NCBI GenBank assembly: GCA_016786525.1
Contig: JAEUVW010000053.1
Coordinates: forward strand, 1-7,813
DNA: 7,813 bases
Origin: Chitinophagaceae bacterium
GTDB taxonomy: Bacteria > Bacteroidota > Bacteroidia > Chitinophagales > Chitinophagaceae
Direction: 5' to 3'
Below are positions 1-6,478 of the stretch, in pieces (position 1 is the first letter of the stretch; every line of letters begins with the position of its first letter). The notes under the pieces are model-generated. The model ran no database searches. It was not told the DNA's origin and saw only the letters and a program-made list of their open reading frames with translations. Position numbers and translations under genes: made by a program.

Positions 1-1254
1 GCGACGACGATGATGGAGGAGGCCGACCTGCTGCTGATCAATACCTGTTCCATACGCGAAAAGGCAGAACAGACCGTGCGCAACCGCCTGCATATTTTCC
101 GCCGGGAAAAGAAGAAAAAGGCCGGTGCGCTGATCGGTGTACTGGGCTGTATGGCCGAGCGCCTGAAGGCCAAGCTGCTGGAAGAAGAAAAACTGGTCGA
201 TATGGTCATTGGTCCGGATGCCTACCGCAGCCTGCCCGCACTGATCAAAGAAGCCAATGGCGGGCAGAAAGCCGTCAATGTATTGCTGAGCCGCGAAGAG
301 ACCTATGCAGACATTGCCCCGGTACGCCTGGACAATAACGGCGTCAGTGCTTTCGTCAGCATCATGCGCGGCTGCAACAATATGTGCACCTTTTGTGTGG
401 TGCCCTTTACCCGGGGCCGTGAGCGCAGCCGCGATGCGCAAAGCATCCTGCAGGAATGCACGGCCTTATTCAACGAAGGCTACAAGGAGATCACCCTGCT
501 GGGGCAGAACGTGGATTCCTATCATTTTATCCCGGCGCAGCAGCAGGATGAATCCAATGCGGTCACTTTTGCCAAACTGTTGGAAATGGTGGCGCTCATC
601 AGCCCTAAGCTCAGGGTACGCTTCAGTACCTCGCACCCCAAAGATATCACTGATGATGTGCTGCTGACCATGGCGCAATACCACAACATCTGCAAATGCA
701 TCCACCTGCCGGTACAAAGCGGCAATACCCGCATCCTGCAGATGATGAACCGTACCTATACCCGCGAGTGGTACCTGAATAAAGTAAGGAGGATCAAAGA
801 GATCATGCCGGACTGCGATATCAGTACGGATGTGATCATCGGCTTCTGCTCCGAAACGGAAGAAGAACATAAGGATACGTTAAGCCTGATGGACGAGTGT
901 AAATTTTCGCTGGCTTATATGTATAATTACAGCGAGAGGCCGGGAACCCTGGCAGAGCGCCGCTATACCGACGATGTGCCGGAAGCGGTAAAGCAGCGCA
1001 GGCTGGAAGAAGTGATCGCGATGTACCGCGGGCATTCGCTGACGAATTACCAGGCTTCTGTAGGCCAGACCTTTGAAATACTGATAGAAGCCACCAGCAA
1101 GCGCAGCGAGCTGCATTGGAGCGGGCGCAACAGCCAGAACAAAGTGGTCGTATTCCCTAAAGGCGATGCGGCCCTGCAAGCCGGCGATTATGTGATGGTA
1201 CACATCAGCAGCGCCACCTCCGGCACTTTGCTGGGCGAAATGGTTTCTGCTTAA
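1..1254 (+). CDS. miaB: tRNA-2-methylthio-N6-dimethylallyladenosine synthase MiaB (5' end missing)
   Basis: Radical SAM methylthiotransferase that adds the 2-methylthio group to isopentenyl-adenosine 37 of tRNAs reading UNN codons; a cytosolic enzyme with two [4Fe-4S] clusters. The frame is open from base 1 and the ATG pair at 10-15 is internal: the family has about 30 more N-terminal residues, including the first cluster Cys, which lie outside the window. Counting from the ATG at 10, the other two N-terminal cluster cysteines are C13 (NTCSIREKAE) and C47 (GVLGCMAER). The radical SAM CX3CX2C is C122, C126, C129 (GCNNMCTFC). LLGQNVDSY, TSHPKD and HLPVQSG are typical MiaB core motifs, and residues about 345-410 form the TRAM RNA-binding domain. 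The C-terminus is complete. The next gene starts 14 bases downstream, suggesting co-transcription. MiaB is preferred over MtaB or RimO because of the NTCSIREKAE segment and overall agreement with MiaB. Confidence 0.96.
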   Translation, partial: ATTMMEEADLLLINTCSIREKAEQTVRNRLHIFRREKKKKAGALIGVLGCMAERLKAKLLEEEKLVDMVIGPDAYRSLPALIKEANGGQKAVNVLLSREETYADIAPVRLDNNGVSAFVSIMRGCNNMCTFCVVPFTRGRERSRDAQSILQECTALFNEGYKEITLLGQNVDSYHFIPAQQQDESNAVTFAKLLEMVALISPKLRVRFSTSHPKDITDDVLLTMAQYHNICKCIHLPVQSGNTRILQMMNRTYTREWYLNKVRRIKEIMPDCDISTDVIIGFCSETEEEHKDTLSLMDECKFSLAYMYNYSERPGTLAERRYTDDVPEAVKQRRLEEVIAMYRGHSLTNYQASVGQTFEILIEATSKRSELHWSGRNSQNKVVVFPKGDAALQAGDYVMVHISSATSGTLLGEMVSA

Positions 1255-1268
1255 AAGACAAGAAATTA

Positions 1269-2537
1269 ATGGAATTACAGACGATAAAGAACAGGTTCGG
1301 GATCATTGGAAACTCCGCCGGTCTCAACCATGCGTTGAATGTGGCCGAGCAGGTAGCCAATACAGACCTGACCGTGCTCATTGTAGGCGAGAGCGGGGTA
1401 GGGAAGGAGAGCTTTTCACAGATTATCCATTCCCTTTCGGCCCGCAAGCACAATCCTTTTATCGCGGTGAACTGTGGCGCCATACCCGAAGGCACCATCG
1501 ACTCCGAGTTGTTCGGCCACGAAAAAGGCGCTTTTACCGGCGCTGTAGACAGCCGCAAAGGCTATTTCGAGACGGTGAACGGCGGTACCATTTTCCTGGA
1601 TGAGATCGGTGAAATGCCTTTAGGCACACAAGCCCGTTTATTGCGCATGCTTGAAACGGGCGAGTACATCCGCGTCGGCTCCTCCAAAGTGCAGAAAGCC
1701 AATGTGCGGGTGATCGCCGCTACCAATAAAGACCTGCTGGACCTGACCCACCAGGGCCGTTTCCGCCAGGATCTCTACTATCGCTTAAGTACCGTGCCCA
1801 TCCGTGTTCCAGCATTGCGCGAGCGCCAGGAAGACATCCCGGTACTGTTCCGCAAATTTGCCGCAGACTTTGCCGAGAAATACCGCACCCAGTCTATCGT
1901 ACTCGACAACGGAGCCCTGAACCTCCTGCTGAGCTACAAATGGCCCGGCAATATCCGCGAACTGAAAAATATAGCCGAGCAGATCTCCGTACTCGCGCAG
2001 GAACCCGTGGTGAGCGCGGATGTGCTGCAGCGCTTCCTGCCACAGGCCAACGACCGGCATGCCAGCATGGCCCTGATGCCGGTACACGGCACGCATGGCT
2101 TCCAGAGCGAAACGTTGACCGATACGGAAAGAGACATTTTCTACAAGCTCTTTTTCGATATGAAAAAGGACCTGAACGACCTGAAGCAGCTGGTATTCGA
2201 CCTGTCCCGGGGCCAGGCCGTCAATATGGCCAACCCGGTGATGGAGGGATTTCAAACGGCAAACAGCTATACCCCGCCTGCCGAAACCGTTACCCCTATT
2301 ATCAGCTCGGGCAATTTCCTTCCGTCCAATCCGCTGTACTTCCCGCAAAATGCGGAAGCGCACCTTGACCACCACGAGGAAGTGGAAGAGACACTGGCCC
2401 TCAGCGACCGGGAAAAAGAGTTTATCATCAAGGCCCTGAAAAAGCACAAGAACCGGCGCCGGGATGCGGCCAATGAACTGGGTATATCCGAGCGGACCCT
2501 GTACCGCAAGATCAAAGAATATGATATCAAAGACTAA
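1269..2537 (+). CDS. Sigma-54-dependent transcriptional activator, AAA+ and Fis-type HTH, no sensory domain
   Basis: Enhancer-binding ATPase that remodels sigma-54 RNA polymerase to open promoters. The 422-residue protein begins almost directly with the AAA+ domain (about 8-240): Walker A GESGVGKE 40-47, the sigma-54 contact loop GAFTGA 87-92, Walker B GTIFLDE 106-112, sensor I around VIAATNKD 148-155, the arginine-finger region GRFRQDLYYRL 163-173, and sensor II WPGNIREL 225-232. A linker of about 120 residues without a recognisable domain (260-380) leads to a Fis-type helix-turn-helix at about 383-422 (RRDAANELGISERTLYRKI). All catalytic and sigma-contact motifs are intact, so it should be active. 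There is no N-terminal receiver, GAF or PAS domain, so any control would come from its level, a partner protein or the linker. The ATG at 1269 fits because the homologous region starts at once. It lies between miaB and lptE. Its target promoters cannot be told from this window. Confidence 0.93.
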   Translation: MELQTIKNRFGIIGNSAGLNHALNVAEQVANTDLTVLIVGESGVGKESFSQIIHSLSARKHNPFIAVNCGAIPEGTIDSELFGHEKGAFTGAVDSRKGYFETVNGGTIFLDEIGEMPLGTQARLLRMLETGEYIRVGSSKVQKANVRVIAATNKDLLDLTHQGRFRQDLYYRLSTVPIRVPALRERQEDIPVLFRKFAADFAEKYRTQSIVLDNGALNLLLSYKWPGNIRELKNIAEQISVLAQEPVVSADVLQRFLPQANDRHASMALMPVHGTHGFQSETLTDTERDIFYKLFFDMKKDLNDLKQLVFDLSRGQAVNMANPVMEGFQTANSYTPPAETVTPIISSGNFLPSNPLYFPQNAEAHLDHHEEVEETLALSDREKEFIIKALKKHKNRRRDAANELGISERTLYRKIKEYDIKD

Positions 2538-2561
2538 ACAGACCCACACGGCAGCCTGACC

Positions 2562-3062
2562 ATGAAACAACTGATCCTGATCTTATGCGCTTTTCTTTCC
2601 CTAACCCTTGGCGGATGCGGTGTTTATAGCTTTACGGGCGCCAGCGTGGAGGGCAAAACCATCAATTTTCATACGTTCGAAAACCGGGCACGCAATGTGA
2701 TGCCTTCGCTGTCGGCTACACTGACCAACAAGATCAGGAACAGGATACTCTCCCAGACCGGCCTTGCCCCGGTGAATACCGAAGATGCAGATTATGATCT
2801 TTCCGGCTTTATCACCAACTACGATGTGTCGGTGACCGGGGTGCAGAACACGCAGACAGCCTCCCTGAACCGCCTGACCATTACCGTGCAGGTCGACTTT
2901 AAGAACAGGAAGAACAAAAAAGGAAGTTACCAGCAGTCATTTTCCCGTTTTGCCGACTTTTCCGCCACGCAGGCCCTGCAAAGTGTGGAAGCAAGGCTTA
3001 TCGAAGAGATCGGCACGCAGCTGGCAGACGATATATTCAACAAAGCATTTGTAAATTGGTAA
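2562..3062 (+). CDS. lptE: LPS-assembly lipoprotein LptE
   Basis: Outer-membrane lipoprotein that plugs and helps assemble the LptD beta-barrel, which inserts lipopolysaccharide into the outer leaflet. The 166-residue product has a lipoprotein signal: Lys near the start, a hydrophobic core (residues 4-15) and the lipobox LGGC with the acylated Cys at 19. The mature part begins GVYSFTGASVEGKT. Next comes a small alpha/beta fold containing NVMPSLSATLTNKIRNRIL, then a beta-rich part (about 78-125) and a C-terminal helix (about 135-166). This pattern is typical of the Bacteroidota LptE family, whose sequence is far from E. coli LptE. It starts 24 bases after the sigma-54 activator, consistent with one transcript. 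The start is well supported by the signal peptide. A promoter-like sequence for the next gene lies in its last codons. Confidence 0.88.
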   Translation: MKQLILILCAFLSLTLGGCGVYSFTGASVEGKTINFHTFENRARNVMPSLSATLTNKIRNRILSQTGLAPVNTEDADYDLSGFITNYDVSVTGVQNTQTASLNRLTITVQVDFKNRKNKKGSYQQSFSRFADFSATQALQSVEARLIEEIGTQLADDIFNKAFVNW

Positions 3063-3077
3063 GAGGCGCTACATTTG
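3048..3077 (+). promoter_or_regulatory. Candidate Bacteroidota-type promoter for the TPR protein-secG pair
   Basis: TTTG at 3048-3051 and TACATTTG at 3070-3077 are separated by 18 bases. Both boxes match the Bacteroidota housekeeping consensus (TTTG at -33, TAnnTTTG at -7) with about the usual spacing. The predicted transcript would start near 3084, leaving a leader of roughly 27 bases before the ATG at 3111. The -33 box lies inside the end of lptE. This is pattern matching only; no start site has been mapped. Confidence 0.5.
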
Positions 3078-3110
3078 CTGACCCGTTTACCTTTTGATTT
3101 AATTATACCG

Positions 3111-3917
3111 ATGGCAGATCATACAACATTGATTTCAGCGTGGCTGGAGCATCCCTACCGCCTGTCTGCTGCAGAAAAGCAACAGGTAGCAGGTTTGCTG
3201 GAAAAGTACCCCTACCTGGCTGCGGCCCGGCTGATGCAGTCGGCGGACAGCTTTGCACAGCAAGGCTTTACTCCTGAGCTGTTGCAGGATAGCCGGCTTT
3301 TTCGCGGCAACTGGATTTATTTTTACAATATGATGAAAGATGCGGTATCGGAACGGATCGTTCCCCTGCAGGAAGTGCCAGGCGAAAGCGCCGCCTCCCT
3401 TGCCCATACTGCGGCAGAACAAGATATGAAAGCAGAAGAAACACTGATACAACCCTTATTTACCGACAATTATTTCCAGCACCAGGGCATTAATGTGCCG
3501 GACGCTATACCCGCAGAGCTGGACAAAGCGCAGGATACTGAAGAAAAAGACGAAAAAGCGCTGATGGTGATGATGGGTTTTGATGAGTGGCTGATGTTCC
3601 TGAAAAAGAAAAATGACGCCAGGCGCAGCGAAGAAGAAGATAAGGCTGCGCTGCGCTCTATGTGGCAGCGCGAAAAGCTGGCAGCGGCCATAGGAGAAGA
3701 AGATGACAATATCCCCGAGGCGGTGTTCGAGATGGCGATCAACTCTATAGACCGGGAAGACATCATGGTCAGTGAGTCGCTGGCAGAGATCCACGTGAAG
3801 CAGGGGCGCTTTGAAAAGGCTATTGAAATTTACCGGAAATTAAGTTTGCAGAATCCTGAAAAAAAGACGTACTTTGCTGCCAAAATAAATCATTTAAACA
3901 AGGAAAATTTATCATGA
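3111..3917 (+). CDS. Conserved Bacteroidota protein with a C-terminal TPR-like segment, function unknown
   Basis: Predicted 268-residue cytoplasmic protein with no signal peptide or membrane segment. The N-terminal part (MADHTTLISAWLEHPYRLSA, then a helix ending KYPYLAAARLM) is helical. The middle is acidic and charged, with EEKDEKALMVMMGFDEWLMFLKKKNDARR around 150-180. Residues about 221-268 look like a TPR helix pair (LAEIHVKQGRFEKAIEIYRKLSLQNPEK), so it may bind another protein. I recognise it as the uncharacterised protein that usually sits between lptE and secG in Bacteroidota, but know of no function. The ATG at 3111 is chosen over an in-frame TTG at 3075. The TTG falls inside a promoter-like TACATTTG box, and the 12 extra residues look like non-coding sequence. 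The stop codon overlaps the secG start by 4 bases (ATGA), implying translational coupling and perhaps a role near the Sec or envelope machinery. Confidence 0.8.
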   Translation: MADHTTLISAWLEHPYRLSAAEKQQVAGLLEKYPYLAAARLMQSADSFAQQGFTPELLQDSRLFRGNWIYFYNMMKDAVSERIVPLQEVPGESAASLAHTAAEQDMKAEETLIQPLFTDNYFQHQGINVPDAIPAELDKAQDTEEKDEKALMVMMGFDEWLMFLKKKNDARRSEEEDKAALRSMWQREKLAAAIGEEDDNIPEAVFEMAINSIDREDIMVSESLAEIHVKQGRFEKAIEIYRKLSLQNPEKKTYFAAKINHLNKENLS

Positions 3918-4225
3918 TCATCCTGATTACCGTTGTTATCCTGCTGGCCTGCGCTGTTCTGGCCTTCTTTATATTGGTTCAAAATCCAAAAGGCGGCGGA
4001 CTCAGCGGCACTTTCGGAAGCATGAGTTCACAGATCATGGGCGTGAAGCAATCCGGCGATGTGATGGAAAAAGGTACCTGGTACACAATGGGCCTGATCG
4101 GCGTACTGTGTGTGCTGTGCGTGATGTTTTTCCCCAAACCTGTGAAAGTTAAAGAGCAGGCAAAACAACCGACACAACAATCAGCTCCTGCAGCGCCCTC
4201 TCCCGCAGCTCCTGCAGGAAACTAA
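3914..4225 (+). CDS. secG: Preprotein translocase subunit SecG
   Basis: Small accessory subunit of the SecYEG channel that aids SecA-driven protein export through the inner membrane. The 103-residue product has the two-helix SecG layout: TM1 about residues 1-22, the cytoplasmic loop with the family signature NPKGGGLSGTFGS (24-36), and TM2 about 56-73 (TMGLIGVLCVLCVMFF). The Lys- and then Gln/Ala/Pro-rich tail (74-103) is low-complexity and poorly conserved in the family. The length is normal. The start codon overlaps the preceding stop codon (ATGA), so translation is probably coupled to the TPR-like gene. A strong terminator follows 18 bases after the stop, ending the miaB-to-secG block. The GGGLSG loop makes the identification secure. 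Confidence 0.94.
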   Translation: MIILITVVILLACAVLAFFILVQNPKGGGLSGTFGSMSSQIMGVKQSGDVMEKGTWYTMGLIGVLCVLCVMFFPKPVKVKEQAKQPTQQSAPAAPSPAAPAGN

Positions 4226-4243
4226 TATCCTATTCATTTAGAG

Positions 4244-4271
4244 AAAGCCGGCTGAACAGCCGGCTTTTTTT
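4244..4271 (+). terminator. Intrinsic terminator after secG
   Basis: A 10-bp perfect stem, AAAGCCGGCT (4244-4253) and AGCCGGCTTT (4258-4267), closes a GAAC loop and runs into a T tract (4265-4271). The GC-rich core followed by seven T residues is a textbook rho-independent terminator. It starts 18 bases after the secG stop and separates this block from mltG. Confidence 0.93.
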
Positions 4272-4280
4272 GTGGCCGGA

Positions 4281-4298
4281 CGCTGTTCATGAGCAGCG
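4281..4298. promoter_or_regulatory. Imperfect 18-bp palindrome upstream of mltG, possible operator
   Basis: CGCTGTTCATGAGCAGCG matches its own reverse complement at 8 of 9 base pairs. It lies between the secG terminator and the mltG start, 22 bases before the ATG. It is also flanked by GGACGC-like direct repeats (GGACGC at 4278-4283 and 4298-4303). It could be an operator or a short leader hairpin. No clear TAnnTTTG promoter box is visible in this 49-base gap, so the promoter of mltG is unassigned. Confidence 0.35.
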
Positions 4299-4320
4299 GA
4301 CGCGGTAAATTGCATGCGGT

Positions 4321-5388
4321 ATGGCGGTAAAGAAGCAAAAGAAAAAAGGCGGCGCGCGCAGGTCAAAAGCCGGCGCCGGGAAGTTCCGGAAAGCAAAATG
4401 GGGTCTTATTGCGGGCCTGGTAGTCCTGGGGCTTTTCTATCTTTTACAGACCCGCAGCGACAGCTTTTCCTCCGGTGAATACCTGTATATCCGCAGCGGT
4501 TCGGCATATGAGCAGGTAGAAGAAGCCCTTCTGGAGCAGGGCTTTATCCACAACGCGGAGCGCTTTCGCAAACGGGCCGGGCAGTCCGGGTATGCACAGC
4601 ACGTCTTGCCGGGTAAATACCGTATCCGCAAAGGCATGCGCGAGCGGGAAATCCTCGATATGCTGCAATCGGGTCGCCAGGAAGCGGTTCAGTTTGTTGT
4701 GAAAAAGCTGCGCACCCGCGATGAGCTGATCCGCCTGGTCGGCACGCAGCTGGAGGCCGATACCCTGGTCCTGCGGCAGCTGTTGTCCGACAGTATTTAC
4801 CTGGCCCGCTATGCGCTGAATGCCCATACCGCTATGTGTGCCGTCATGCCCGGTACCTACACTTTTTTCTGGAACAGCGATGCAGAAACGGTTTTTAAAA
4901 AGATAGCCAGGCAATATGTCGCCTTCTGGACGAAGGAGCGGAAGGCGAAAGCCTCAAAAATGGGCCTGAACCCGCAGGAAGCGATTGTACTGGCCTCTAT
5001 CGTTGAAGAAGAAAGCAACAAAAGTACCGACAAGCCGAAGATTGCCAGTGTCTACCTGAACCGGATCCGGGCCGGCATGAAACTGCAGGCAGACCCCACC
5101 GCTAAATTCGCCTATGGCGACTTTATGATCCGCCGCATCAAAGGGGAGCATATCGCTGTCAATTCTCCGTACAATACCTACAAAGTGGCAGGCCTGCCTC
5201 CCGGGCCGATTTGCACGCCTTCCCGCAACAGCATCGAGGCCGTATTAAACGCTCCGAAGACCAACTATATTTATTTCTGTGCGCGGGAAGATTTCAGCGG
5301 CTATCATAATTTTGCCGCCACCTGGCAGCAGCACAATGCCAATGCGCGAAAGTATCATGCAGCCTTGAAAAAACGGGGGATCAGGTAA
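4321..5388 (+). CDS. mltG: Endolytic murein transglycosylase MltG
   Basis: Inner-membrane lytic transglycosylase that cuts nascent glycan strands and is thought to set their length as a terminator of glycan polymerisation. The 355-residue product has a very basic cytoplasmic N-terminus (residues 1-26, many Lys/Arg), one membrane anchor at about 27-43, a LysM-like/YceG N-terminal region (about 50-120) and the YceG catalytic domain (about 150-350). The hallmark ASIVEEES segment carries the predicted catalytic Glu at 229, by alignment with E. coli MltG Glu218. It is followed by IASVYLNRIRAGMKLQADPT (241-260) and the family segment NSPYNTYKVAGLPPGPI (271-287). Length and topology are normal. It is the first gene after the secG terminator, and the next gene begins 5 bases after its stop, so it probably heads a three-gene operon. 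The ATG at 4321 fits the basic-tail-plus-anchor layout. Confidence 0.95.
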   Translation: MAVKKQKKKGGARRSKAGAGKFRKAKWGLIAGLVVLGLFYLLQTRSDSFSSGEYLYIRSGSAYEQVEEALLEQGFIHNAERFRKRAGQSGYAQHVLPGKYRIRKGMREREILDMLQSGRQEAVQFVVKKLRTRDELIRLVGTQLEADTLVLRQLLSDSIYLARYALNAHTAMCAVMPGTYTFFWNSDAETVFKKIARQYVAFWTKERKAKASKMGLNPQEAIVLASIVEEESNKSTDKPKIASVYLNRIRAGMKLQADPTAKFAYGDFMIRRIKGEHIAVNSPYNTYKVAGLPPGPICTPSRNSIEAVLNAPKTNYIYFCAREDFSGYHNFAATWQQHNANARKYHAALKKRGIR

Positions 5389-5393
5389 AATAT

Positions 5394-5837
5394 ATGCAGC
5401 AGTTCATAGACCCGGAAAATCGTATTGTACAGCTCTGCGCAGCAGGGATGGAGCAGGAAGGAGCAGGGAATCCCGAAGCAGCAAAAGCGCTGTTCCTGCA
5501 GGCCTGGCACAGTGCGGGCAATGCGCTGGAACAATGTATTGCAGCCCATTACCTGGCCCGGCAGCAGGATAGTATAGCTGGAAAACTGGTGTGGGATGTC
5601 CGGGCTCTGGCCTGTGCCCGGGCAATTCATGATGATACCGCAAAAGGAGCCTTCCCTTCCCTGTACCTGAATATTGCCAAAGGATACGAAGACCTGGGGG
5701 ACAGGCAGCAGGCGCAGGAACATTATCGTATGGCCTTGTCATTCGCCTCTTTTTTAGCGGAAGACGGGTATGGGAAAATGATCCTTTCGGGTATTGAAGC
5801 CGGGCTGAAACGCATGAAAACAGAAACCTCACAGTAA
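5394..5837 (+). CDS. TPR-like helical protein of unknown function
   Basis: Predicted 147-residue soluble protein without signal peptide or membrane segment. It consists of helix pairs resembling tetratricopeptide repeats. Residues about 10-35 (IVQLCAAGMEQEGAGNPEAAKALFLQAW) and about 88-115 (PSLYLNIAKGYEDLGDRQQAQEHYRMAL) carry the small/large residue pattern of TPR helices. Between them is AAHYLARQQDSIAGKLVWDVRAL. I have seen similar proteins annotated only as hypothetical in Bacteroidota. TPRs usually mediate protein binding, so a partner is more likely than catalysis, but no function can be assigned. It begins 5 bases after mltG and ends 1 base before the pentapeptide gene, so the three are very likely co-transcribed. 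Its start is set by this tight spacing. Confidence 0.8.
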   Translation: MQQFIDPENRIVQLCAAGMEQEGAGNPEAAKALFLQAWHSAGNALEQCIAAHYLARQQDSIAGKLVWDVRALACARAIHDDTAKGAFPSLYLNIAKGYEDLGDRQQAQEHYRMALSFASFLAEDGYGKMILSGIEAGLKRMKTETSQ

Positions 5838-5838
5838 G

Positions 5839-6399
5839 ATGCAGGAACAAGTAAGATACGAACAAGTCGATTTTTCGGGGCAAAGCCTCTGCGGCAAAGA
5901 GTACGAAGAGTGCACCTTTTATAAATGCAATTTTGAACAGGCAGACCTGGGCAGGGCTGTCTTTACGCAATGTGTGTTTGATTCCTGCAACCTGAGCCTG
6001 GCCAAACTGGGCGATACGGCGCTCCGTGATACCGCCTTCAATAACTGCAAACTGCTGGGCCTGCACTTCGACGAATGCAACGGGTTCCTGTTCTCCGTAT
6101 CGTTTGCCCGGTGCACGCTGGACCTTTCTTCGTTTTATAAGGTGCGGATGAAAGGCACAAGGTTTTCCGGCTGCAGCCTGCTGGAAGTGGATTTCAGTGA
6201 GGCCGATCTCAGTAAGGCCGTGTTCGAGGAGTGTGAGCTTTCCGGGGCCATCTTTGACCGTACCGTCCTGGAGCAGGCCGACCTGAGGCAGGCGTACCAT
6301 TATGCCATCCACCCCGAAACGAACAAGATCAAAAAGGCAAAGTTTTCGGCGAGCGGCATCGCTGGATTGCTGAGCCGCTACCAGATCGTTATTGAATAG
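5839..6399 (+). CDS. Pentapeptide-repeat protein, Cys-rich
   Basis: A 186-residue protein built of A(D/N)Lxx-type pentapeptides that should fold into a right-handed four-sided beta-helix. Clear repeats include ADLGRAVFTQCVFDSCNLSLAKL (about 35-57) and VDFSEADLSKAVFEECELSGAIFD (about 117-140), with ADLRQA at 147-152. A break at about 80-91 (NGFLFSVSFAR) shifts the register by two residues. The C-terminal cap (HPETNKIKKAKFSASGIAGLLSRYQIVIE) is typical of a recurring Bacteroidota subfamily. Ten cysteines lie mostly at multiples of five, stacking on one face. There is no signal peptide, so it is probably cytoplasmic. Some family members (Qnr, MfpA) mimic DNA and protect gyrase. The length is close to MfpA, but I see no specific Qnr or MfpA signature and do not assign that role. 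It starts 1 base after the preceding stop. Its last codons lie in a duplicated segment. Confidence 0.9.
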   Translation: MQEQVRYEQVDFSGQSLCGKEYEECTFYKCNFEQADLGRAVFTQCVFDSCNLSLAKLGDTALRDTAFNNCKLLGLHFDECNGFLFSVSFARCTLDLSSFYKVRMKGTRFSGCSLLEVDFSEADLSKAVFEECELSGAIFDRTVLEQADLRQAYHYAIHPETNKIKKAKFSASGIAGLLSRYQIVIE

Positions 6400-6470
6400 G
6401 CGATAGGTACACCAATGAGAATGCCGCCCGGATGACAAACCTATAAGGCTTCAAAAACCGTATAGGTTTT
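6389..6470. repeat. Tandem duplication, copy 1 (degenerate)
   Basis: Bases 6389-6435 (TTATTGAATAGG to CCGGATGA) align with 6478-6524 at 37 of 45 aligned bases, plus two 2-base gaps. Six of the eight mismatches are transitions. Similarity resumes more weakly in TATAAG...AAAAACCG...TAG.TTTT (6442-6470, against 6539-6566). Copy 1 includes the last codons and stop of the pentapeptide gene. It lacks the right arm of the terminator hairpin that copy 2 carries. Confidence 0.7.
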
Positions 6471-6478
6471 ATGGTCAT
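6432..6478. other. Long imperfect hairpin between the two repeat copies
   Basis: ATGAC-AAACCTATA (6432-6445) pairs with TATAGGTTT (6461-6469) and, after a 4-base bulge, GTCAT (6474-6478). This gives 14 base pairs around a 15-base loop. It has no adjacent long T tract and is AT-rich, so it is a poor terminator. It may be a by-product of the duplication, or an RNA 3'-end structure of the mltG operon. Confidence 0.45.

Noticed and set aside
10..15. ATG-ATG as the true start of miaB
   Set aside because: The frame is open to base 1, and the family needs about 30 further N-terminal residues including the first cluster Cys. These ATGs are internal codons of a gene cut by the window edge.
1785..2570. 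Minus-strand open frame of 261 codons opposite the sigma-54 activator
   Set aside because: It is antisense to clearly conserved AAA+ and HTH coding sequence and shows no domain of its own.
3075..3110. TTG start adding 12 residues to the TPR-like protein
   Set aside because: The TTG is part of the TACATTTG promoter box and would lie upstream of the predicted transcript start; the ATG at 3111 is the better start.
4306..4313. TAAATTGC as a -7 box for mltG
   Set aside because: It is one base short of TAnnTTTG and has no TTTG at the right distance; the nearest is about 33 bases away, in the terminator.
4273..4314. Sigma-54 (-24/-12) promoter before mltG, from TGGCC at 4273 and TTGCA at 4310
   Set aside because: The two elements are far too widely spaced, and neither has its partner at the correct distance (GG and GC ten bases apart).
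5839..6399. Assigning the pentapeptide protein as a Qnr-type quinolone-resistance protein
   Set aside because: It shares the repeat fold only. The Qnr-specific loops and C-terminal dimer segment are not evident, and its setting beside mltG gives no support.
5404..6438. Long minus-strand open frame of 344 codons opposite the TPR-like and pentapeptide genes
   Set aside because: It has no recognisable domain, is rich in residues typical of antisense reading, and covers two well-supported genes on the + strand.
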